Source of the DNA: Bacteroidales bacterium
GTDB lineage: Bacteria; Bacteroidota; Bacteroidia; Bacteroidales; UBA3824
DNA length: 7,281 bases
Reading direction: 5' to 3'
Assembly: GCA_017530465.1 (NCBI GenBank)
Contig: JAFXMJ010000110.1
Location: forward strand, 1-7,281
The position numbers were made by a program, and so were the translations under genes. Of this stretch, positions 1-5,516 are shown in pieces (within the stretch, counting starts at the first letter, position 1; each line of letters starts with the position of its first letter). The notes beneath the pieces are model-generated. The model was not told the DNA's origin. It saw only the letters and a list, made by a program, of their open reading frames with translations, and did not search any database.

Positions 1-686
1 AAATGTTGACGTGGTGTCACTGTTCTGTGCCGCCCTCAGCCAACATCATATAGTACCAACCGTCTTTTTTATAAATGTGCGGGCCTTCGGGGTAACGCCC
101 TCCAAGACCAACACCAAGATGATGGATTTCGCCCAATTTTTTTGCCGGTCTCGACGTCAATCTCACAGATTTTGATGTCGCCCTCCTTCCAAAGAAAATA
201 ACATTTGTCGTCCTCAAAATATAACGTCGGGTCGCAACTGCCAATTGCAAAATCAATAACAACAGGCTCAGACCATTCGCCGGCGGGATTATCAGTCCAA
301 ACATAAAAATGCCTGCGCGACGGGAAAAGCGTTGTCACCATATAAAAACGGCCGTTGTGATGGCGGATTGTGGTGGCGTAAATTCCCGCGTTGGTCCATC
401 CCAACTCCGCATTCTTCTGTCCGTAAAGCCCCGACAAATCCACCTGCGACTTGCGCGTCAGGCAGTTGCCCACCTGCTCCCAATGTATCAAATCCTTGCT
501 GTGAAACACCGGCACGCCCGGGAAATATTGGAAAGTGCTATTGACCAAATAAAAATCGTCGCCCGCCCTGCATACGCTTGGGTCGGCGTGGAAGCCCGGC
601 AACACCGGATTTTTATACCCCTGACCATACGCGCCGTTGGAGCACAGCCCGAGCGAAATTGCGATGACAAATATTATTTTTTTCAT
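1..686 (-). pseudogene. Secreted GH43 glycoside hydrolase (beta-xylosidase / arabinofuranosidase type), partial and apparently broken
   Basis: The ATG at 684-686 opens a signal peptide (MKKIIFVIAISLG, predicted cleavage near GAYG-Q at residue 21-22), followed by a GH43 five-bladed propeller start. Family landmarks: NPVLPGFHADPS with the likely catalytic base Asp35; FPGVPVFHSKDLIHW at 55-69; GIYATTIR at 101-108, where the family usually has GIYAPTIR; and SCDPTLYFEDD with the likely pKa-tuning Asp152. Homology then jumps frame at an A7 run (minus strand, 137-143). The YPEGPHIYKKDGWYY motif, with the likely acid Glu encoded at 86-88, lies in the next frame. Removing one A would join the two. That frame then meets TGA at 17-19, after which HHVNI, expected next in GH43 enzymes, continues in the same frame to the edge. 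The family role is removing xylose or arabinose side groups from plant polysaccharides. Two independent lesions favour a pseudogene; sequence errors near a contig end are the alternative. Family assignment is confident, exact substrate is not. Confidence 0.85.
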
Positions 687-698
687 AATTGACCTTTA

Positions 699-738
699 AA
701 AAATCCCCCGCGACGACACTTTGCCACGGAGGATTTTT
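699..738 (-). terminator. Intrinsic terminator downstream of pgi
   Basis: On the minus strand, the arms at 738-725 (AAAAATCCTCCGTG) and 712-699 (CGCGGGGGATTTTT) pair over 14 positions with two G-U wobbles. A 12-base loop separates them, and a T run ending near 698 follows. It begins about 30 bases after the pgi stop codon and would end pgi transcripts before the GH43 gene that starts at 686. Confidence 0.75.
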
Positions 739-769
739 ATTTTACATAATCTTAATTACAACGACAGCA

Positions 770-2113
770 TTACGCCAACCTCTGACGTATTGCCTTCGAC
801 GCCTCTTCATAGCCGGGCTTGTCGAGGAGCGCAAACATATTCTTCTTGTACGCCTCTACGCCGGGCTGATTGAACGGGTTGACGCCCAAGATGTAGCCAC
901 TGATGCCGCAAGCCTTCTCGAAGAAGTAGATCAACTGTCCGAGGTAGTACTCGTTCAATTTGGGAATCTCGATGCGAATCTGCGGAACGCCGCCGTCGAG
1001 GTGAGCGAGTTGCGTGCCGAGTTCAGCCTGCTTGTTGACGAAATCAACGCGCTTTCCGGCGAGGAAGTTGAGTTGGTCGAGGTTCTGAGCGTCGGACGGA
1101 ATCTCCACCTTGCGGTCGGGTTCGGCGATGGAAAGAACAGTTTCGTACATCAGGCGAACACCTTCCTGAATGTACTGACCCATCGAGTGAAGGTCGGACG
1201 TGAAATCGACAGACGCCGGGAAAATGCCCTTGCCGTCCTTGCCCTCGGATTCGCCGTAGAGTTGCTTCCACCACTCGGAGAAATAATGGAGTTTCGGATG
1301 AAAATTGACGAGGATTTCGGTGGAGAATTTCTTGTACAAGAGGTTGCGGACCACGGCGTAATGAGCGGCGACATTCTCATCGAAACTCTTGCCCTTCTGC
1401 GTCATTTCCTCAACCCTGTACGCGCCCTGCAAAAGTTGACGGATGTCGAATCCTGCCACGGCAATCGGGAAGAGTCCCACGGGAGTCAATACCGAGAACC
1501 TGCCGCCAACAGTGTCGCCGATTACGAATGTCTTGTAACCCTCCGAATTAGCGAGCGTCCTGAGTGCGCCGCGCTGCTTGTCGGTGATGGCAACAATCCT
1601 GTCTGCCGCCTCTTTCTTGCCGTACTTCTCCTCGATTTTGGCTTTGAGGAGGCGGAATGCAATGGCGGGTTCGGTGGTCGTGCCCGACTTGGAGATTACG
1701 CACAATGCATACGACTTGTCGGCGATAGCGTCCATAAGTTCGCTGATGTAGTCTTCGCCGATGTTCTGACCGGCAAACAATACCAACGGCCTGCCCTTCT
1801 GCGGCATCATCTGTGCAAATGAATTGCTCAATGCCTCGATGACAGCCTTTGCGCCCAAGTAACTGCCGCCAATGCCGATTACAACGAGCACGTCGATTTT
1901 CTCGCGGAGTTCGGCAGCCTTCTTCTCAATCTGAGAGAGTTCGTCCTCGGAGATGATGTTTTTCACATCCACCCAACCGAGGAAATCGTTGCCGGGGAGA
2001 GTTTTGTCGTAGAGGGCGGCGTTGCTCTCCAACGCTTTGCCCTGCAAGGCCTTGTAGTCGTTCTCAGAAACGAAACCAAACGCCTTTGAAATGTCAAGTG
2101 TTAAATCTTTCAT
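770..2113 (-). CDS. pgi: Glucose-6-phosphate isomerase
   Basis: Cytoplasmic enzyme interconverting glucose 6-phosphate and fructose 6-phosphate in glycolysis and gluconeogenesis. The 447 residues match the short bacterial form of the family. Visible landmarks: the first SIS (sugar isomerase) fold with GIGGSYLGAKAVIEAL at 80-95; the sugar-phosphate loop SKSGTTTEPA at 141-150; the PGI signature DTVGGRFSVLTPVG at 200-213; QLYGESEGKDGKG at 284-296, holding the probable catalytic Glu; DLHSMGQ with His309; and QPGVEAYKKN near 417-426, holding the probable catalytic Lys. The ATG at 2111-2113 starts the conserved N-terminus and lies about 30 bases below a good -7 box, so the start is well supported. 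No Shine-Dalgarno site is seen; the leader is A/T-rich. The gene looks intact and forms its own unit, bounded by terminators at 2276-2311 upstream and 699-738 downstream. Confidence 0.98.
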   Translation of the reverse strand: MKDLTLDISKAFGFVSENDYKALQGKALESNAALYDKTLPGNDFLGWVDVKNIISEDELSQIEKKAAELREKIDVLVVIGIGGSYLGAKAVIEALSNSFAQMMPQKGRPLVLFAGQNIGEDYISELMDAIADKSYALCVISKSGTTTEPAIAFRLLKAKIEEKYGKKEAADRIVAITDKQRGALRTLANSEGYKTFVIGDTVGGRFSVLTPVGLFPIAVAGFDIRQLLQGAYRVEEMTQKGKSFDENVAAHYAVVRNLLYKKFSTEILVNFHPKLHYFSEWWKQLYGESEGKDGKGIFPASVDFTSDLHSMGQYIQEGVRLMYETVLSIAEPDRKVEIPSDAQNLDQLNFLAGKRVDFVNKQAELGTQLAHLDGGVPQIRIEIPKLNEYYLGQLIYFFEKACGISGYILGVNPFNQPGVEAYKKNMFALLDKPGYEEASKAIRQRLA

Positions 2114-2144
2114 TGTTAGTTAAATTTTCAATAATAACTGCCGT

Positions 2145-2178
2145 CAAATATAGAAAAAAGTTTTTAATCGCCGACAAA
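2145..2178 (-). promoter_or_regulatory. Bacteroidota-type promoter for pgi
   Basis: The minus strand carries TATATTTG at 2152-2145, an exact TAnnTTTG -7 box. A TTTG at 2178-2175 serves as the -33 element, with a 22-base spacer, slightly longer than usual. The -7 box lies about 31 bases before the pgi ATG, which would give a leader of roughly 25 bases. Confidence 0.7.
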
Positions 2179-2275
2179 AAATCATTAAAAACTCCATAAA
2201 AAAATTTGAAAACGTTTGCGGCGGAAATATAACCTCGTCCGCTTCCGTGCTCTGCGAGGAGGCCATCATAAATAA

Positions 2276-2311
2276 AAAACGGGCTGCAAACATTGATTTG
2301 CAGCCCGTTTT
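2276..2311 (-). terminator. Strong intrinsic terminator after the small secreted-protein gene
   Basis: A perfect 15-bp inverted repeat (AAAACGGGCTGCAAA at 2276-2290, its complement at 2297-2311) with a 6-base loop. Read on the minus strand it ends in a run of six or more T, so it suits the gene ending at 2340. The plus-strand tail is weaker (GTTTTCATT). It insulates pgi, which has its own promoter, from upstream transcription. Confidence 0.9.
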
Positions 2312-2339
2312 CATTAGATAAAATCTTGCAAAGTCCCGT

Positions 2340-2696
2340 TTATTTCAACGAATAAGCAAGGTCGCCGTCCTCGTCAATGAAGAGCGTCAATGTGGTAGCG
2401 CGACCGAACACAAGACCCTGGAACTCAATGTAGCCGTCCTCTTCGTCAGGATTTACGAAGAAACGGATGTCCCACTCGGCAGTCTTGTCGGAGATATTGA
2501 TGGCGACACTCTCGTTGTTGTCGAGGGTCTCGTCCTCCATAATGTCTTCCCATTCGTCGTCTTCGGATGCCGACATCATAACACCGTAGAAGTCGATACC
2601 ACTCTTGTTAACAAGGTTGATTGTGCCCTTCTGGGCAACTGCTGCGGCACTGCAAATGAACACCAATGCAAGTGCCATAAAAAACTTTTTCATCAT
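2340..2696 (-). CDS. Small acidic secreted protein of unknown function
   Basis: A 118-residue product with a clear signal peptide: MMKKFF, a hydrophobic core (MALALVFICSAAA), then AVAQ, with cleavage likely after the alanine or glutamine. The mature part of about 97 residues is very acidic (for example SASEDDEWEDIMEDETLD) and reads as alternating beta strands with few cysteines. Its pattern (INLVNKSG near the start, an acidic EDDEWED segment, AEWDIRFF, then a closing strand and DEDGD) recalls small exported proteins of the type 'NxTG...W..D.L....DIRL.DxDG'; that is recollection, not a search result. The open frame extends upstream to 2732, but that start would lie inside the promoter's -7 box (2721-2728). 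One of the paired ATGs at 2694-2696 or 2691-2693 is therefore the true start. It is a single-gene unit, divergent from fmt. Its existence is well supported; its function is unknown. Confidence 0.85.
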   Translation of the reverse strand: MMKKFFMALALVFICSAAAVAQKGTINLVNKSGIDFYGVMMSASEDDEWEDIMEDETLDNNESVAINISDKTAEWDIRFFVNPDEEDGYIEFQGLVFGRATTLTLFIDEDGDLAYSLK

Positions 2697-2720
2697 AATT
2701 ATTTCGTTTAAATTAGTCCG

Positions 2721-2728
2721 CAAAAGTA
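2721..2728 (-). promoter_or_regulatory. Promoter -7 box for the small secreted-protein gene
   Basis: The minus strand reads TACTTTTG, an exact TAnnTTTG box, about 25 bases before the ATG at 2694-2696. No convincing -33 TTTG is present at 19-21 bases; TTTC at 17 bases is the nearest match. The box rules out the longer reading-frame start at 2732. Confidence 0.6.
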
Positions 2729-2822
2729 ACAATTATTTCCGAGCAGAAATGTGAAACCAACACAAACCTTATGTTAATTTTTATTAATGTAATGCTTACA
2801 ACGTCATCAGGCGCACATTTTA

Positions 2823-2854
2823 TTTGGTCGTACAAGAAAATAAGCATACATTTG
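2823..2854 (+). promoter_or_regulatory. Bacteroidota-type promoter for fmt
   Basis: TTTG at 2823-2826, a 20-base spacer, then TACATTTG at 2847-2854, matching the -33/-7 consensus and spacing. Transcription would begin near 2861, leaving an A/T-rich leader of about 60 bases before the fmt ATG. Confidence 0.8.
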
Positions 2855-2923
2855 CAACGAATATGTCAAAAACCAACACAATCGCCAAATAGAGCAAAAC
2901 AAGCGGTATTAATATAAAACATA

Positions 2924-3877
2924 ATGACAAAAAAAGATTTACGCATAGTATATATGGGCACGCCCGACTTCGCCGTTGAGCCGCTCAAAGCATTAACTGA
3001 CAACGGATTCAACGTCGTGGCTGTAGTCACCGGCGCAGACAAGCCGCAGGGACGCGGCAGAAAGATATGCCCCACGCCAGTCAAGGAATTTGCCGTGGAG
3101 CGCAACATCCCCGTCCTGCAACCCGAAAAACTCAAAGACCCCGACTTTGTAGAGCAATTGCGCTCCTACAAAGCAGACCTTCAGATAGTGGTGGCATTCA
3201 GGATGCTGCCCGAAATTGTGTGGGCGATGCCAAAGCTCGGCACTTTCAACCTCCACGCCGCGCTCCTGCCGCAATACCGTGGCGCAGCCCCAATCAACTG
3301 GGCTGTCATCAACGGCGAAACGATGACGGGTGTCACGACATTCTTCATCGACAAGGACATCGACACCGGCCGCATAATGCTGCAACGCGAAGTGCCAATC
3401 ACGGACTCCGACAACTGCGGCACCATCCACGACAAACTCATGGAGACAGGCAGCGCGCTCGTCGTAGAGACCGTCAACCGCCTCATCGCCAACGACATGA
3501 AGCCAATCGAGCAAGAGAGCCTCATCAAGCCCGGCACCGTGCTGAAACACGCTCCAAAAATCTTCAAGGAAGACTGCCGCCTCGATTTCAACAAGGACGC
3601 CGCAACCATCCGCAACCTCATTCGCGGACTCAGCCCCTACCCCGCCGCCTTCACCACAATCAAGGTAAAAGGCAAGGAAATGAGCCTGAAAGTGTTTGCC
3701 GCCGACGTCGAAATCACCGAAAAACACCCCGCAACTGGCACTTTGGAGACCGACAACAAGAATTTTTTAAAGATTTCTTGTCAAAATGGATGGCTCTATC
3801 TCACTGATGTACAGTTAGAAGGCAAAAAAAGAATGAAAATTGTTGAATTTTTGCGCGGAATAAATTTGGAGAATTAA
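2924..3877 (+). CDS. fmt: Methionyl-tRNA formyltransferase
   Basis: Transfers a formyl group from 10-formyltetrahydrofolate to Met-tRNA(fMet), making the initiator tRNA for translation. The 317 residues are normal for the family. The N-terminal formyltransferase domain begins RIVYMGTPDFAVEPL (residues 7-21) and contains TGADKPQGRGRK at 36-47. The catalytic block follows: FNLHAALLPQYRGAAPINWAV (108-128) with the likely catalytic Asn109 and His111, then GVTTFFIDKDIDTGRIM with Asp147 of the DTG motif. The C-terminal tRNA-binding domain (about 210-317) has IRNLIRGLSPYPAAFTT and ends KMKIVEFLRG-like. The ATG at 2924 puts the conserved IVYMGTPDF at its usual distance. It has its own promoter and lies divergent from the small secreted-protein gene. 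Its last codons contain the -33 element of the tRNA promoter. Intact, with a TAA stop. Confidence 0.98.
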   Translation: MTKKDLRIVYMGTPDFAVEPLKALTDNGFNVVAVVTGADKPQGRGRKICPTPVKEFAVERNIPVLQPEKLKDPDFVEQLRSYKADLQIVVAFRMLPEIVWAMPKLGTFNLHAALLPQYRGAAPINWAVINGETMTGVTTFFIDKDIDTGRIMLQREVPITDSDNCGTIHDKLMETGSALVVETVNRLIANDMKPIEQESLIKPGTVLKHAPKIFKEDCRLDFNKDAATIRNLIRGLSPYPAAFTTIKVKGKEMSLKVFAADVEITEKHPATGTLETDNKNFLKISCQNGWLYLTDVQLEGKKRMKIVEFLRGINLEN

Positions 3878-3896
3878 AAAATTGTATTTAACTTTG
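3865..3896 (+). promoter_or_regulatory. Promoter of the tRNA-Glu pair, starting inside the end of fmt
   Basis: TTTG at 3865-3868, in the last codons of fmt, then a 20-base spacer and TAACTTTG at 3889-3896: an exact match to the Bacteroidota -33/-7 consensus with the same spacing as the fmt promoter. Transcription would start near 3903, about 37 bases before the first tRNA. Confidence 0.75.
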
Positions 3897-3934
3897 CAGC
3901 GCAAAACGGGAAACAACCCCGCACTGCAAAGTTA
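3889..3934. repeat. 11-bp perfect inverted repeat around the tRNA -7 box
   Basis: TAACTTTGCAG at 3889-3899 and its exact complement CTGCAAAGTTA at 3924-3934 flank a 24-base centre, which holds a smaller CGGG/CCCG pair (3907-3910 and 3918-3921). The left arm is the tRNA promoter's -7 box; the right arm places an identical -7 box on the other strand. In an fmt read-through transcript it could fold as a weak terminator. For the tRNA transcript, which starts after the left arm, it can act only as DNA. It may be an operator, but that is inference. Confidence 0.55.
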
Positions 3935-3939
3935 TTTGA

Positions 3940-4011
3940 GGTCCCATCTTCTAACGGTTAGGAAACAAGATTCTCAATCTTGGAATTGGAGTTCGATTCT
4001 CCATGGGACTA
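3940..4011 (+). tRNA. tRNA-Glu, anticodon CTC (first copy)
   Basis: A full 72-base cloverleaf. The acceptor arms GGTCCCA and TGGGACT pair at seven positions (the first G-U). The D stem is TTC/GAA around a loop with GG. The anticodon stem is CAAGA/TCTTG with loop TTCTCAA, giving anticodon CTC at 3973-3975, which reads GAG. The variable loop is GAAT, and the T arm is TGGAG-TTCGATT-CTCCA. The discriminator is A; CCA is not encoded and would be added by the CCA-adding enzyme. It is identical to the copy 106 bases downstream and probably shares its transcript. Confidence 0.95.
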
Positions 4012-4045
4012 CGATTTTTTGGATTAGTTAAATATTGTGTTGATT

Positions 4046-4117
4046 GGTCCCATCTTCTAACGGTTAGGAAACAAGATTCTCAATCTTGGAATTGGAGTTC
4101 GATTCTCCATGGGACTA
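4046..4117 (+). tRNA. tRNA-Glu, anticodon CTC (second, identical copy)
   Basis: Base-for-base the same as the tRNA at 3940-4011, with anticodon CTC at 4079-4081 and no encoded CCA. The 34-base spacer between the two copies contains a T6 run (4015-4020) but no hairpin and no clear promoter, so a single precursor from the promoter at 3865-3896 is likely. A strong terminator begins two bases after the discriminator. Confidence 0.95.
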
Positions 4118-4118
4118 C

Positions 4119-4166
4119 AAAAAAACACCGGCAATCAGTCATTATGACGATTGCCGGTGTTTTTTT
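4119..4166. terminator. Strong bidirectional terminator between the tRNA pair and the minus-strand operon
   Basis: A perfect 18-bp inverted repeat (arms 4119-4136 and 4149-4166; core CACCGGCAATC with A7 on one side and T7 on the other). The 12-base loop itself contains GTCA/TGAC. Either strand ends in seven T, so it can stop tRNA transcripts on the plus strand and leftward transcripts from the gene ending at 4220. Confidence 0.92.
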
Positions 4167-4172
4167 GTATTA

Positions 4173-4210
4173 GCAATTGGCGTTAAGATGAAGTATCATA
4201 CGCCAATTGC
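4173..4210 (-). terminator. Second hairpin beyond the stop of the 409-residue gene
   Basis: An 11-bp perfect inverted repeat, GCAATTGGCGT at 4173-4183 and its complement at 4200-4210, with a 16-base loop. It starts about ten bases past the TAA at 4220-4222. There is no good T run on either strand, so it is more likely an mRNA 3'-end stabiliser or an aid to the terminator at 4119-4166 than a terminator by itself. Confidence 0.5.
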
Positions 4211-4219
4211 ATAAAAGTA

Positions 4220-5449
4220 TTATTTCTTGCCAGAGAATCCAAGCATTCCCTTCACTTGCGCCACGGTATAGTTTGCGGGAGCCTCCACGAGCGAGGTCAC
4301 CCATGTGCTGCCATTCTCTATGCAGGTCTGCTTCATCGAGCTGATGAGTCCAAACGGCCTGTGCTCTGCTTTTTTGGCGGCTTTGGATGCTACCTGACGT
4401 TCCTTCCAGTCAGCCTTCCAATTCTCCTCAAAATGCGGCGTAATAGTGCAAGTCTCCTTGATGGTCATGGCTATCTTGTACTGACCCGTGCCCCAGCAGT
4501 CGTGATACCTGCCGTCGGAATCCCTCACACCTATAAAAGAGCGCGGCACGATGAAACTCTCGCCGACTATCTGGCAGTCCTTGCCATCGTTGCGTTCACG
4601 GAAAAACCTGAACACGCCATCGGCATCGAGGCTCGTCTCGTTGATGGGAGTCTGGATGGTGAAAGTGCCAAGCTCCACGTCCTTGTAAATCTGTATCGCC
4701 TGGTTGATCCACGAAGAGGTAATCTTGACATCGATTTTGAGACCGACAGAGCCCCTCTCTGCAAATGAATAAGGCTTGCGCTGCGAGAATGAGCGCGCAC
4801 TGTCGTTGGGCAGATTGCAGAGCTTGGGATTGAAGACGAGCGTATCCAATACAAGCTCAAATTTGGAATGGCGCAGAATCCTGCTTATCGCCGCCTCGGA
4901 AGTGTCGAGGTGAGCTGTGACGAGCAACACAGTATCGTTGCCGCGTCTTTGCAGGCAGCCAAAACCATTGAAGCACAGCGAACTCGGGTCGAGCGCGCCC
5001 GCACCGGAAACCTTGGAATAGAAGTCGTCGATGTTTTCAAGCATAAAGAGCTTCTTCTCAAACCTGTTTTCCTTGGTGACCACCGCACGCCACTGCTCCT
5101 TCTTGCTCTTGAGCAAATCGCCAATCTTCTCCGCGCCCATCGTTATAAAACTCGTGGAGCCGGAGCTTTGCAATGCGCCGAGAGCCGCGCCCTTGGTGGC
5201 GTTCAGGAGACCCATCCAAAAACCACGGCTTTCACCAGATATGGCCTCCGTCTGCTCCTCCCACTGCTGCGAAATCTTCTGCGACACCTGCCTGTCGCTA
5301 AACACAAGCATGTCGTAGCACAAGAAGTCGCCCTTCTTGGCTGCGCTGTCCAGCTGCGCCACAGTGGTGTCGGTCTGCGCCGCCGCCACCGAGGCACAAG
5401 CAATGGCGGCGAGCAAAGCCAACGTCTTGATTTTACTTAACATAATCAT
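4220..5449 (-). CDS. Secreted or periplasmic protein of unknown function
   Basis: A 409-residue product that I do not recognise. The N-terminus is a signal peptide (MLSKIKTLALLAAIACASVAAAQ; cleavage likely near residue 24-25), so it is exported. There is no lipobox after the hydrophobic core and no later membrane helix. A Gly/Ala-rich, mildly hydrophobic stretch lies at 76-111 (GFWMGLLNATKGAALGAL), followed by a mixed alpha/beta middle. The second half looks beta-rich (VGLKIDVKITSSW, ELGTFTIQTPIN, QYKIAMTIKETCTITP), followed by a basic helix at 343-365 (WKADWKERQVASKAAKKAEH). Several cysteines (44, 159, 165, 211, 292, 318, 334, 376) could form disulfides. ATGs at 5447-5449 and 5441-5443 are equally good starts. 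It sits 60 bases after pyk on the same strand with no clear promoter between, so it is probably the last gene of a prc-pyk operon. Ends in TAA. Confidence 0.85.
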   Translation of the reverse strand: MIMLSKIKTLALLAAIACASVAAAQTDTTVAQLDSAAKKGDFLCYDMLVFSDRQVSQKISQQWEEQTEAISGESRGFWMGLLNATKGAALGALQSSGSTSFITMGAEKIGDLLKSKKEQWRAVVTKENRFEKKLFMLENIDDFYSKVSGAGALDPSSLCFNGFGCLQRRGNDTVLLVTAHLDTSEAAISRILRHSKFELVLDTLVFNPKLCNLPNDSARSFSQRKPYSFAERGSVGLKIDVKITSSWINQAIQIYKDVELGTFTIQTPINETSLDADGVFRFFRERNDGKDCQIVGESFIVPRSFIGVRDSDGRYHDCWGTGQYKIAMTIKETCTITPHFEENWKADWKERQVASKAAKKAEHRPFGLISSMKQTCIENGSTWVTSLVEAPANYTVAQVKGMLGFSGKK

Positions 5450-5461
5450 AATTATAAAGAT

Positions 5462-5516
5462 TTGTATTTAACATAAAAATTGATATTCGCATTGTACTTA
5501 ACATAAAAATTAATAT
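5462..5516. repeat. 25-bp tandem direct repeat between pyk and the secreted-protein gene
   Basis: Two copies, 5462-5486 and 5492-5516, share TTGTAYTTAACATAAAAATT and the bases that follow, with two mismatches (5467/5497 and 5482/5512) and a 30-base period. The right copy includes the pyk stop codon (5510-5512) and its last codons; the left copy ends about 13 bases before the next gene's start. It could be a short duplication at the gene end or paired binding sites. No -7 box is seen in either copy. Confidence 0.7.

Noticed and set aside
17..19. TGA recoded as an amino acid
   Set aside because: The intact genes contain no internal TGA, and the proteins are ordinary Bacteroidota types. All complete genes here end in TAA, so the window does not test the code directly, but a point mutation in a decaying gene is the simpler reading.
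689..1822. Long plus-strand open frame of 377 codons
   Set aside because: It lies antisense to pgi, whose protein has full family homology. Its translation has no recognisable motif, and it arises from codon bias in the real gene.
2221..2259. Short GC-rich patch with 5-bp inverted repeats (GCGGA/TCCGC, CCTCG/CGAGG)
   Set aside because: The stems are too short and mutually exclusive to support a structured RNA or operator.
2144..2269. Minus-strand frame of 41 residues (starts MMASSQSTEADEV) between the terminator and pgi
   Set aside because: It has no promoter or ribosome site, runs through the pgi promoter, and turns into A/T-rich noise. Not supportable as a gene.
2993..3807. Overlapping frames on both strands within fmt, up to 246 codons
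   Set aside because: Shadows of fmt. The translations are low-complexity (Arg/His/Gln-rich or Val/Gly-rich) and fmt explains the whole region.
4012..4045. Possible separate promoter or terminator between the two tRNA genes
   Set aside because: Only a T6 run and A/T-rich sequence; there is no TAnnTTTG box and no stem before the T run.
3940..4117. Repeat pair as part of a CRISPR array or mobile-element end
   Set aside because: Each 72-base repeat folds as a complete tRNA, and there are only two copies. No cas, integrase or transposase gene lies nearby.
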